A program made the translations under genes and the position numbers. A DNA stretch of 64,000 nt from Lanius collurio (taxonomy: Eukaryota > Chordata > Aves > Passeriformes > Laniidae), in NCBI GenBank assembly GCA_020086605.1, contig JACBWW010000008.1, positions 28,012,250 through 28,076,249 on the forward strand, in the 5' to 3' direction. The notes under the pieces are model-generated. The model searched no databases. It was not told where the DNA came from and worked only from the letters and a program-made list of their open reading frames with translations. Below, one piece after another: positions 1-12,700 of this stretch; the stretch's first letter is position 1; each line of letters starts with the position of its first letter.

Positions 1-562
1 TTCTTTTATCCTTCATTATTTGCATGTGTTCAGAAATCTGTCATGTAAAATAACTACAAAAACCTGATCACCACTGGTATGTTTTGTTGTTGGAAATTTG
101 CGATTTAACCCGTCAGAAGGCTTACCAAAATCACATGGCATTTTTCTCATGTCTGACTGGATGTTGTACTTCTATGCCTTCCTATGCCAAAATGTTAACT
201 TAGTTACAAAGCTCACACATCTACAAATAAGATGCTCTTAGATATCTGTAAAAATTGGACACCTGGAACCCAAACATAGAAGAGCAGCAGAAAGCATTCC
301 ATCCAGCTCAGTGAGTTTATTTAAAGGACCATTCCTTTGACTGCATGACAATGTCCACTCTTACACAAGGATGTGAACATGGCACACATTCACCTGGATG
401 GATGGGATTCAAAATAAATCCCAGCAACCCTCAAAAATATCCTGGCATTTCCTGCAGAAAAGGCAACCAATATATTCTGAAATATACTTAGAAATATTTG
501 GAAACTTTAAGCCCTGCAGTGTGTCCATTCTGAATGCCATCCAGGTTTGTCCCAAGGCTTAC
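1..562 (-). other. ATP8B-like: Intronic sequence after exon 25
   Basis: I looked here for the next exon, which should encode the end of the M9-M10 loop and M10. I found no matching coding text on the minus strand, so that exon probably lies beyond the left edge. Nothing else recognisable is present. Confidence 0.6.
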
Positions 563-701
563 CAATGAAGGGAAAGGAGGCTGTGAAGATCAGGTACATG
601 CCGTCACTGTACATGGTGAAGGTGATAGCAAAATAAACAGAAAGGCTGCCCCAGATGAAGAACTGGTTGACAACTGTCCAGTAAGAGGTGTCCAAGCCAA
701 T
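563..701 (-). CDS. ATP8B-like: Coding exon 25: M9 (last exon inside the window)
   Basis: 139 nt, acceptor TTTCAG, donor GTAAGC, residues 1015-1060 plus one base: [20 protein letters not shown], then [15 protein letters not shown] and FTASFPFI. It forms the luminal M8-M9 region and M9. The open phase and the donor show that the gene continues left of position 1. Confidence 0.96.
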
Positions 702-3700
702 CTGAAAGAGCAGAGCAATACAGCTATTGTCAGTGCCTTCCTTATTTAGCAGATCTGTGGTGAACACAGCTTGTCCTTCTGCTTTGTACACCTCCCCATG
801 AGAATGCTATTCATGCAAAGTCTCAAGAAATACCAAGTCACAAGTCGTAAGATTCTGGAAAACCATTCAAGGCAACATCACTACATTTATCCTGTTGCCT
901 TCTTCAAAGTCACTAGAGGCCAGTCCTGGAGACAGGATATTAAGGGACTTTAAAGATCATCCTGTTCCAGTCCTTCTGCCATAGGCAGGGACATCTTCCA
1001 CTAGACTAGCTTGCTCAGAGCCCCATCCACCCTGACCTTGAACACTCCCAGGGATGAGACATCCCTAACTTCTTTGGGCAACCTGTACCAGTGCCTCGAC
1101 ACCCTCACAGTAAAGAATTTGTTCCTAGTATCTAATCTAAACCCACTCTCATTTCAAAGCCAGTAACTCTTGTTCTATCACTACATGTCCTTGTCAAAAG
1201 TTCCTCCACAGCTCTCTTGTAGCCCTTGTTTAAGTACTGGAAAGCTGCAATGAGGTCTCCTTGGAGCCTCCTCTTCTCCAGGCTGAACAACCTCAATGCT
1301 CTCACCCTCTTTAGCAGAGGTGCTCCAGAGCCCTCTGATCGACTTCATGGCCCTTCTCCGTACTTGCTCCAACAGGCCCTCATTCCTCTTATGCTGGGGG
1401 CCCAGAGCTGAACACAGTAAGTTCAAATAAGCCAGGCTTATTTCCCCACCCCTAAGCTGTGATGTAACATTGAAAGTTAGGAGAACAAGTCTGCAAGACT
1501 TCAGACAGCAGAAATTATTATCTAGGGAGGTATGATTGATTGGTTTTCTTTTAAGAAATCTCTCTCATCTTGATAATACCATCTGACTTTTCTACCATCC
1601 AAGCCGTAGCTATTTCTTCCAGCAAGCTCAGGCTGCGTCATGCATACATCATGCATCAGGCCGGGCTGCAGAGACATCTCCATAATGGAGAACCTAAAAA
1701 TAACTGCCTGATGGCAGACAGACAGTCCTGTGCTTCAAACCCTTCCCATAAAACTAGAACAAGTCCTTCTCTAGTCCCTGCCTTAACTGATTTGTCTGTT
1801 ATGACTGCAAACTTCCCAAGGCAAAGAACTCTTCTTTCCTGTCACCCAGATCTTTCATAACATACAAATCTCCTGTTCTGTTGAACAGAGGAGACTAATC
1901 TAAGAGACTGTTTTTTGCAAGAATGCACAATGCAGTAGCAAATACAATGCTGTCAACACCCTAAATGGCCCTCCAGATGCTGCCATCATGAAACAACAAC
2001 TAATTCCTAAAAATGTTAGCCAAGATGCCTTACCTGTACAGACACCACGATCAGCAAGCAGGTCTGGGCCATTAGAGCAAAGGACTGGTAGTCAGCAATG
2101 GCCTTCCCATCACTCCTCACTGTATTGTACATGGCCCCATAGGGGATGAAGAAGAGGATGAGGGAACTGTAGATCCCTTGCAACATGCACTTGACAAACA
2201 CCACCTTGTTAAAATAGAGGTTTTGCTGGCCAGGCACATATAGCTGAGGGAACAGCATGCTCCAGTGATCATCCACATCCTGAACGCAAAGAGGAGACTG
2301 TCAGATTTGCTGGCAGCTACCCAGCCAAGCACACAGACCCAGTTAGGGGGTGACATGCATTTCCATGAGGAAAGGCACAGCACACAATTCACTCAGTTGT
2401 GCTTACTGGCATGGCACATACCAAGGTCACCTGGGCATATTATCCATAATGTATTTTACCTTTCTTGTGCTCAAAAAATTGACAGCTGATTAAAATAAAA
2501 CAAGAATATACACTTCATCTAAAGCAGACTGCATGGTCTGCTCTCCAGAGACTTGGCTGGAAGCTGAGGATTAGAAAATAATTCCCCCCACAAAAAAGAC
2601 TGTCTGACTTGGATCCCTTAAGTGTCCAGAGTGGAGCACTGAACCACTGGAAAGTAGCCAGTTCTTATTTATTTAACTTGTAAAATGCATATAGGAACAG
2701 CCTTATTGCTCCTTGGTCTTGTCAAACAGTAACAATGACGTTGAAATTTGGGTGTGAAATTACTGCAGAAAGAACTCACTAGAAAGGCTGCACTTGCAAA
2801 ATCTGGTTTCAGAGATCCAGTTAATTAATTATTTTGTCTGGTCATTAGAAAGTCACTTGCCAGACTTCAGGAACACAGATAGCAGGGTATGACTGCTCCA
2901 GGGGAGTGTTGCAATGGCAGCTGGTGCTCTAGGCAGCAGCCTAACCCAAAAGTCTCATCACACACTGAGACCTACAGGCCAAATGAGGGTAATGATGTGT
3001 CTCTCAACTCCCTGTTGCTCACAGGACTACCTAAACCCAAATCATATGACTAGGAGGGAATATACCTTTGCTCTGGTGCATCCTTTTTTTGTGCTGTAAG
3101 TTCTCTCTGTCAGGATATTATTTCAGGGGTTACCACAGTATCTAGCCAAAAGGTCAGCAGCTTTTGCTTCATGGAACCAGCTCAAAGCATCTAGAGACAA
3201 AACCCCTATGAAAAAAATCTCCAGAGTGATGACAGAAACAGTACCTGATCAAAGAGACTCATTCCTAGCACTGGGAGGGAGGTATATACCAAATTGTACA
3301 GTGTAATGAACCACTCATCATAGACAGTCTGGAAAAAAACAAAAACAAAACGTGAAGTTAGCAAAAAGCTGTATTCTCCATTTCTTTGGAAGTATATGCA
3401 ATTATTTCCTGCAACACCTTGGTTTGAGATGTTACTGAGACAAAAGGGATAAGATGACTCAAGCGCAGCATCCCTAAACAGAGGAAGGATCACATTATGC
3501 CAGCCCAGTTTGCTCAGCACCCATTGCTGGCAGCAGCCAGAGCAGGATTCCTCTGCATCACTCTGCACCCCAGCCCCTGGATATCCCCACAGCTGGGTTA
3601 ACTTGGAGGCTGGTTTGCCTTGAACTAACACTATTTTTTTTTCACTCTAGATGCGCTCCCCTTGCAAGCTCCTGATGCCCACGGGCATCTCAGGGTTAAA

Positions 3701-6700
3701 CTGCTTGCTCAAAATATGCTAACAGCACAAGCATAGATCTTACAAGATCTGCACCAAACTCTGTGTCATCAGCTGATGATTATAGTCACTTTGAATACTT
3801 TTGAAAATCCTGTTAGTGACATATGTGCTTCACAATGCATCTAAATGCCAGAGAAGAATTAGACTGGATAGCAGGAAAAAATTCCTCATTGAAAGGGTGG
3901 TCAGTGTTTAAAAAAAACATGGATGTGGCATGGGGGGACACAGTTTACTGGTGAATGTGGCAGTGCTGGGTTCATGGTTGGACTCGATCTTAGAGGTCTT
4001 TTCCAACCTTAATGATTATACAATTTATAATATATATATTCTGTCTCCAGGCATCTGTCCTCCAGCAGCAGCACAATGAAGGCAGCAATATCTGCTTTAC
4101 ACCCATATGGCTGAAGAAGACAGACCTGAGTCTGTTCAGTCAGGTGGGAGGAATGGCTTAGTTTATTTCCTTGTAAAATGTTTCCAGATACTTTGCTTGA
4201 AAGCACTAGGTATAGACTCATGGAATAGTTTTTGTTGGAAGGGTGCTGTAAAATTCACCTATTCCAACCTCCCTGCAGTCAGCAGGGACAGCTTCAACTA
4301 GGTCAGTGTTCAGAGCCCCATCCAATCTGACTTGGAATGTTTCTAGGAAGGGGACATCAACTACCTCTCTGAGCAACCTCTGTCAGTGTTTTACCAACTT
4401 CATTGTAAAAAAACTTCTTGCTTGTATCAATCTAAGCTTAGTTCAAAATCATTACCCTTTGTTGTATTGCGATAGGCCCTGCTAAGAAGAGTTCTACAGC
4501 GCTCTTTTAGCACTTTTAGGCACTGAAAGGTGCTCTAAGATCTCCCTCCTAGCTGAACCACCCCACCTCCCTCAGCCTGTCTTCACAGAAGAGGCTGACC
4601 ACCTCCATGGCCCTGAGAAAACTGAAGCTGGACCTACCTGTGCTGAGAAGCCAGAGAAGAAGCCATACCAGAAATGCACCAAGGTAAAGGCAAAGTTTTT
4701 GTAGAAGAAGTACTTGAGGAACTTGCACATGCGGATGTAGGACCACCGCCCATGGACCAAGAGCAGGCGCTGCAGGTAGCGGAACTGTGCGAAGGAGAAG
4801 TCGCTGGACAGGACCGCCTGCATCCCCTCCTGGCCACTGATGCCGACCCCGATGTGGGCAGCTGCAATGAGAAAGTCATTGATCGCCTCATGACATCGAG
4901 AGTGATCACTGCCCCGTTTTTGAAATTAGTTACCCTGCATGGAACACTGTGTTAATTTCCTCACAGCCTTCATAGACAGGCAAAATGAAAAGTTATTAAA
5001 AAAAAAAAATTAAAAAAAATTGGTGCACTAATTCTTTCAGCAGGACTATGTTTTTGGCTCTGTGATACATTTCTCATAACTGGGCGTTTATTATCTGAAT
5101 GAAATTATAGGTTCAGTGACAGTTTATGGGGTTTTTTTCTGAACCCTTTCCAGCAGCATAAATGGCTGCTGTTATGAAAAAATAACTTTAATTCATATTG
5201 ACATGTGACTTTTATTTATATGCATGTCTTTCCAGCGGTCTTAAAACATCATCCTAGACAGGCAAAATCTTGATACCATTTAAAAATTTCTCAGACACTG
5301 TGCTAAAAGGCAGGCTGTAACCTTTTTATGTTTCCTGGGCTTTATTAGTTCAATCAAATAATTAGATAGAAGAGTCACATATTTTTTTAACTTGAATTTA
5401 TTAAACATGGATGTAAGTTTAATGTGACAGCTAATTATACAGCTTTAACTAATGAATACAATCTTCATGGCTGAAGATTGGTTAGATTCAGTGGTTTCCA
5501 CTGAACTGAACAGATAAAATCCCAAAGTCCCAATCCTCTTGTGGGGGGGAATGAGTTAGTTTCTAATTATTATGTGCACTTTAACTTTCTTCTCCTTTCT
5601 TTGCTGACTGCCTGACTTATCTCCCTTGAAGCTCTCTACTTAGCCTTTTCTTTCTTAATTAAAAGGCTCCAGTTAATCAATTCTTCCAAATTAACACAAG
5701 GAAGATTAGCAATAGGTCTTTCTGAATAATCTTAATTTAATTATACCTAGTTAGGATTTCTTTTCATAAATTCACTGAAGTAATGCAGCATCAAATGATG
5801 CTCAAGGATGGAGGAGCCTGGAAATCCATCAGCTGTAACTCAAGGGAGATAATTAACAAACAGCCCTAACATGAAGAAATGCAAAAAAAACACCTCACAT
5901 AATACTATATGGAATATCTACAGGCACAAAGATTTTATTTCTGCTTTGAGTCAGGCTCTCCACGACATAAACTTGTTTGTTATATATATTGTCCTTGTGA
6001 TGGTGGCTGTGCAGACACACTGACTGACACATCACAGCCCCTGTGGGCTTTTCATAGAATTATAGTCACTGAGGTGGGACAAGGCCCATACGATCATCAA
6101 GACCAACAATTTTGTCTGTTCTAAGGTAGAAACAGAAAAATAGGCACTTAGTATGACCTTAGCCCCCAAAGGAGCCCAACGTGACCCAGAAGGCAGGAGA
6201 CACAACTAACTTGTGGTGAGAATGCTCTGTAGAGACCTGCCAAAATTTGGGACACAGGCACTTGTTCCCACAAAGAGGGTGGTACAGGAGGCATTCACAT
6301 ATGTGTTCCTGCTGCCAGCCCACCTCAGAGAGCAAATAAATCTTTGAGCCAGTCTGCTACAGCATGCTGGCTCTCAGCCATAACTCACTTTTGATCATGC
6401 TGACATCATTGGCACCATCTCCGATTGCCAGGGTCACAGCCTTCTTGTACTTCTTCACCAGCTCCACCACCTGGGCCTTCTGCAGGGGCGTCACCCGGCA
6501 GCAGATCACCACTTTGCACATGCAGGCAGTTCTCACCAGCTCCAGTTCCAGGTTCCCTTCCAGCGCGTAAGCCTGGAAAGGAGGAAAGGGAGTGTTCAGG
6601 GCAGGCTCGCAGCAATTCCTGGCCTGGCAAAGAGGATGCAGTGAGGTGGCCATGACAGCTGAGCCAGGCTCTTCCTTTCATTTGGGTGAGCCCATCCACC

Positions 6701-9700
6701 CAGGTGCAGGGAGAATCAACACATCAGGCCATGCACCCTACACCTACAAGCTTGCATTTTGAGTGCACCACATCTGGATGGGCACCACATCTGGGTATGC
6801 ACCACAGCTGTTCTGGCTGATGTAACCTGACAGAGGACAGAAGTGTCAAAACACCAAAAGCATGAAGCTGCTGCAGGGCCTGAGATGACCTTGTGTATCT
6901 CCATGTGAGACAGTCTCTGTTCATCCCTCCTGGATTACTATTTAAGCTCTAGGAGATAAATAGGAAAGATATTAATTTGTTAAGTGCTTAATTAAAAAAA
7001 AAAATCATGTAAAAAGCTCAGGTGGGTATGATAAAGCAAAACTAGGGAGAAGGCTGCTTTTCTCTGAGTGCTGACCTTTTAAATCAGTCAGCTGTGTTAT
7101 TTCTGTTCGGGAAGCACTGAGATAATTGGACGTCTAGTCACCCCTCCAGCTCTGCATGAGGAGGAGGGAGCTTTTTTATATTTGTTTCAGATCATGTTTT
7201 TTTTCTCTGTTCTTTGTTGTGTTTTTAGCAGACACATATGGAAGCAATCTACAGGGTGCACTCCTTCTCAGAGCCATGACATCAGGCCTACTGCCCTGTC
7301 TGTGTAAGGCAGACACCCCTTACACCACATATTCTTTCTTTTTGAAACAGAGAGCTGTGAGTCACCAGTGTACCCTCTTTCCTCTGTCAGTAGCTGCAGG
7401 CTTGCTCAACAAGACCCCTTTTCACGGTTTAGCTTGGGTATGAATGGTAAGTGCAGTCAGAGATGGCTTTTGCCTCAACATCCTTGCTGTACAGCATCAG
7501 CAAAATGTTATCACTCTGAATATTAATGGTGCAACTGCATACAAATCAACTGGCATGATGATGCCATCAAGGATGCTGATGAGTTTCCGTTCACTGCTTT
7601 GTTCAGGCAACACCAGACGTGTGCATAGCCCAGCACTGCCCTCCCAACCCTCTGCAGGCAGGGGTAGAGCACTGAGCAGGTGCTGTGTGGGGGACAGTAT
7701 CAGCACTGCTACCGTTGTTCAAGCTCATAGAAATAAATAAATGACATCTAGATTTGTCTATCCTTGTGGTCCCCACTGACAAGACATTATCTTGGTGAAA
7801 GTCATTGTGTCTACTCTGTGGGGACAGATTTGAGTTTCTTTGTGTGGGACATATCACCTCACCAGGGTGTGGTGGGTGTGTGTTTTTTCAGGAATATAAA
7901 GAAAGCTTTTCCATTGCTGCCAGCGGTGTTTTGGTAGCACAGCACTCAGGTTCTGCACTGCAGGCTGAAAGGATGGAGTAGGAACACAGAAGGGGCTTGC
8001 AGCTTATGTCCATGCAATGCACATGGACCAAATCTGACAGACCTCTTGTCCACCTTGCAATGGAAATCTAAAGGGGATTATGGCCCTGGAGTTCACAAAG
8101 AAGGGAGTGTAAAAGAGGGAGAAAGGGTACTTAACAACCTAGGCACTATCTGAAAGTGTTTGGTGTCTGTATACATGGCACATGAACCAAAAATAGAGCT
8201 AGATGAGATATTCTTAATAGTAATTTGCTGGTCTGGTACAGAGCTGGGACTAGAAATTGCTGGATTGCCATTGAGAACGTTAGCAACCACAGGGAACGGA
8301 AGCACCTTGTTTCTGAGAGGCAGCACCTCCCAGAACTTTCTAAATATGTCTGTTTGCTTCCACTGAGAACTGGGAAAGTAAAATACAACAGATAAATAAA
8401 CCTGACATAAACTAAGCCATCCTCACAGACAGGTTTAAATTGATCTAAACTGTTTTTTCTTCTCTGTAACTAAATCTAAAAAATTTCCAAGTATGGAAAA
8501 TTTATTGCAGAGCTTCACTATTCTCTCCAGGAAGACATTTCACCCCAAAACTCTCTTATCTCAGTTTAATTCCATTACTTTGTTTACCTGTTATAATTTG
8601 AAGACTATTACCAAGACTGATCAGTATTCTCCAGACTCAGGAACACCAAATGACTCCCTATTTCCCCCCTATTCTTTCCAGATCATGCCTGACTCACGTT
8701 TCTTGGTACCCTCTCCCAGCCTGGCGTTACCTGCTCTCTTTCTAAGCAGTTAATGTGAACACTGACCATCAAATAGATGTGGGATTACCCTCTGTAGATG
8801 ATAGATAACTGTTGTTTTAGATCAACAGTGAGCCCTTCAGAGCTGCAGCCTTTCATCTGTCATTAGCAATTTCATCTAGATTGTATTCCTTCCGTTTCCT
8901 TGGAAGAACATCATGAGAGAATCAATACATTACTTAAGTTATAAGATCTCTATCCTATCAATTAAGCATATCTGTTTTCAACTGTATTTAGTAGAATATG
9001 TCCTTGGCATTGAAACCCACATCTCACGTTATCTTCTTGCTGCAAACACAAACCTGGTTATTTTTCTAGTGTCCTTCCAGAAATTAAATATGATCCCGCT
9101 ACTCTACCCCTTTTGTTCACCAAGGATCAAGGCCAACTGTTCTCTCTTCCTATCTTCTGAAACACTGTCTGTCACCTTTGATATCTCAGCTCAGATAACC
9201 ACTGAACCTAATTCTCAATTAGGGGAAGAAATTCTTGTCCTCTGGAGTTGTATTTTTAAAGCATTTTTCAGACTGCCAGAATGTCATTCCAGTAAGTTCT
9301 TCAGGGAACATCCCTAACAAGGCTCTGAACTTTTCTTACCAGGCTGTGGCCAGTGATAACCAGACCGTACACGCCATTTGCTTGCTCATCAGGTAAAATT
9401 ATTTGGTTTTTTGAAGATTTTTGAAACTGAATGTTGATTTCATCACTGTCCAGAAAGGAGTCTGGCTTCATCTTTTTCCTTGCATTCCTAAAAAAAAAAA
9501 AAGAAACCCAAGAAAATAATGAAAATCTTGAAAAGATATATATGTTTTGTTAAAACAGCTTCATGAAAACAAAACATCGATGCTTCCCTTTGATGGTTCA
9601 GTCCAATTTTTACTGTGTCCCAGGAGCAATATGTATTGTTTAGCTACTGCTGCTTGCACAGATCATCTACATTTCTGAAACTCTAACAAGTGTTGCTAAA

Positions 9701-12700
9701 CTTCTGCTGATTTGAAGTCAAACAAACCATCTGAGTGTTATGAAGGATGGTATCCCAAAGGGCATCCGATTTTCTGAGCGTGTTGTCAGGTAACCATCTA
9801 TTCCAAGAGAAAAGGACTGCAAATCTTTCCCATTTTCCAGCTTTACCTAAGAACCTGTGTCTACAGAGGAGATGAGGAAGGAAGGTAGGTTCTAAGATAC
9901 TGCCAGAAAAGTATCCAGACAAAGGATATATCTAGACAAAGGACAGCAATGTGAATAAATGGCAACAGCATCAGAGCAACAGCATAGCTCAAACCTGGAG
10001 CCAAAACTTTGTAGCTCAGGATCACTTGTTGGTGAATTTCAGTTGATACTCCCTATCTGACTCTGCTTTCTTTATGCTTTATTTAATTTGAGCTCTTGGA
10101 TCAAGATGCTTCAGCATTTACTCTCAGATGAGATTTCTACATTGTGTTTAGCTTCTGGATCTTCCAGGGAGACAGGTGTCCCTTATCTAAGGTCCTTAAA
10201 TGAACTGCAATGAGGAAAGTTGACAGGAGAAAAAAAGGTGGAATGATATAAAACACAAATAGTGCTAGTACACAGCAGTGAAACTGTGTTTCAGCCATTT
10301 ACCTCAGCTCATTCAGTACGTCATCAGATGTGCTGCCTTCAATAATGAAAACATCTTCCATGTCATCATTCAGCAAGTTGCAGGAGTATCCAATATTCAT
10401 TGCTGTCTCTGGGAAAGATAAACCAGGAGGATAATGCATCTTAGCAGCCCCAAATTCACCCACTTCTGTGGCCTTTTTGTACACATGACAAAAGCTCTCT
10501 TTCTGACTCAAAAGAGATTGGAGCCTTTCAGAGTCAACAGTAAGACAGCCAGGAGAGTCACTTTGATGGATGTAGCAGCTAATTTGACTTCACAGGATCC
10601 CAGGAAAAAAAATAACTCTACCAAAAAGAAAAAGCTTAAAACACCCTTTCACCAACATACTTGGAGCAACAGAAAGCATTTCATGTTGATTCAAATTTTT
10701 TTTCAGGATTTTTAACTTGCCCTCTCTCTACTTCCAGAAAAGCCCCAAACCACAGCTCTGAAAAAGAATATGACATTTTGTCCTCAAAATTCTGAAAAAC
10801 ATATGTTGGTACTTTCTTATAGCAAACTAAGGCATTTGGAAGATGACAAAGTGAAATGTTTCATTTTTCTCAAAAATTCTCTGCTCATGTCTTGGATGAA
10901 ATTATTTGCAAACACTTTTGACCTCCCTGAAACACCATTGTTTCAGTGACTATATTATGTCTCCAAAAGAATTCACTGGAGTCTATTTGCTGTTCTTTTC
11001 ACCTCCAAAAGCCTATGTTTCTTCCGTTTGTATTCAGAACGATGAAAGCCAGAAACAAACTAAAATGCACCCAACATCCACTTTAAATTAAAGCTTCAGG
11101 AAAACAGGACAAGATTTTTTCCACCTTCTTTACCTGAATAATCAGCTGGACGAAGGTGGCACCTTTTCACAGCTTATGTCAGGGACTATGGGATGCTTAC
11201 TGTCACCTCTCCAAAGTCAAAGGATTCTGCCTTCACACTTCTTCCACCCTCAGGACAGAAATTAAGGACAGGGACAAGCTACAGTCAACCAGTCTAATTC
11301 TAGCCAACTGAAATTTTGTGTAGCTGGCAATGAAGCAAAGCCCTGTAAGTATGTCTTCTGTGCAGTTTTCAAAGAATGAGAACATAAGTCTTAGCAGAAC
11401 CAACCCACCAGTGGAAGAGAAGAGTAGCATCTAAAGCTGTAGTGCTTTTGCTTTTACCTTGCTTATCTCCAGTGAGAACCCATATCTTGATGTTGGCCTT
11501 GGCAAGAGTCTCAATTGTCTGTGGGACCCCGTCTTGTAGCTTGTCCTCGATGGCTGTGGCACCTAGCAGCTTAACAGAAATGGCAGGGAGCTGGTTAAGT
11601 CCTCCCTCTGCTACCAGAGGAGAAAGCATTAAAACTGGAGGTAACTACTCAACCCAACGCAAATTAAAGCCCCAGGAATAAGGTTGTACTGATTGTCATT
11701 TTTCCTCAGCATATTTACTGTACAGAGTGCAGCCCTGATCCTGCAGATGTTCTAGTCTCTAATCCCCCCAGGCTCTGATGGATTATAAATATGCATGAAA
11801 TTATTTGCAAGAATGTTTGCAGAGCTACAGGTCTGTGTTGTTCCATGTGTTCCCTTCACAGCAGACAGAGCTTTAACAGAGGGACAAAGACACTGTGGAT
11901 CCGTGACCCCAAACCTCCTCTTGTGTGGAACTTGATCCCATCTGTGTAAGCTGTGCAGTACTGCAGATGCCACATGGCTGCTAAACATATTCTCCAGCCC
12001 TTAAAAGACCTGTCCCCACCCCTGCTCCATACTGTCACACAGCTACACTGCAGACTGCTCAGGACACAAACCTTCATTTTTCTAAAGTTACTGCTTTCTC
12101 TGCTATTTGGAGATGGTGGCTTTAACCTGTTGTCAAAGGGACATGGAGGTTTCACTGCTACCACCTACCTCCTGCTGCTGGGAGACTAAATTCAGAGGTT
12201 GGCTTTAAGTCCAGGATCCCTTTTGGCATCCTGAGATGTCCATCATACATCAGCTATGAGCATTATCAATGTAACACTGTAAGCTTTGACAGAACTTCTC
12301 TACAGGGTCCTCAGAATTGTACAATCTCCATTTTACAGTACTCCCTGATCCAGCTAGAGAGACTATGCAACTTCCAAAGGCTAGCATCTCCACAGCTCAC
12401 ACTTGCTTCTTCCCTGAGCCCTACTGGCATTCTGAGCATACAGCTGATGGAAGGAGCAAAGGTGTCTGCCAGGATTTCTGGGATTTCAGAAAAGCACTAC
12501 CACGAGTGCAAAAAACTGGATTGCTTCTCCTCAGATCCCACACATGCTTTTCATTCACTATTCATAGCTCTAAAACACAGGCAGACCCTCCAGGACATTT
12601 AAAACCTGTAACAACACTGATGGAGAGAAGAAAGACTTGAAGATCACAGTTTAGCTCTATTTCAAATTGACACAAACATGTTCATGGATATCATTTACCC

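Noticed and set aside
1..562. Search for the next exon (M10)
   Set aside because: No P4-ATPase-like text bounded by AG and GT was found; the exon is assumed to be outside the window.
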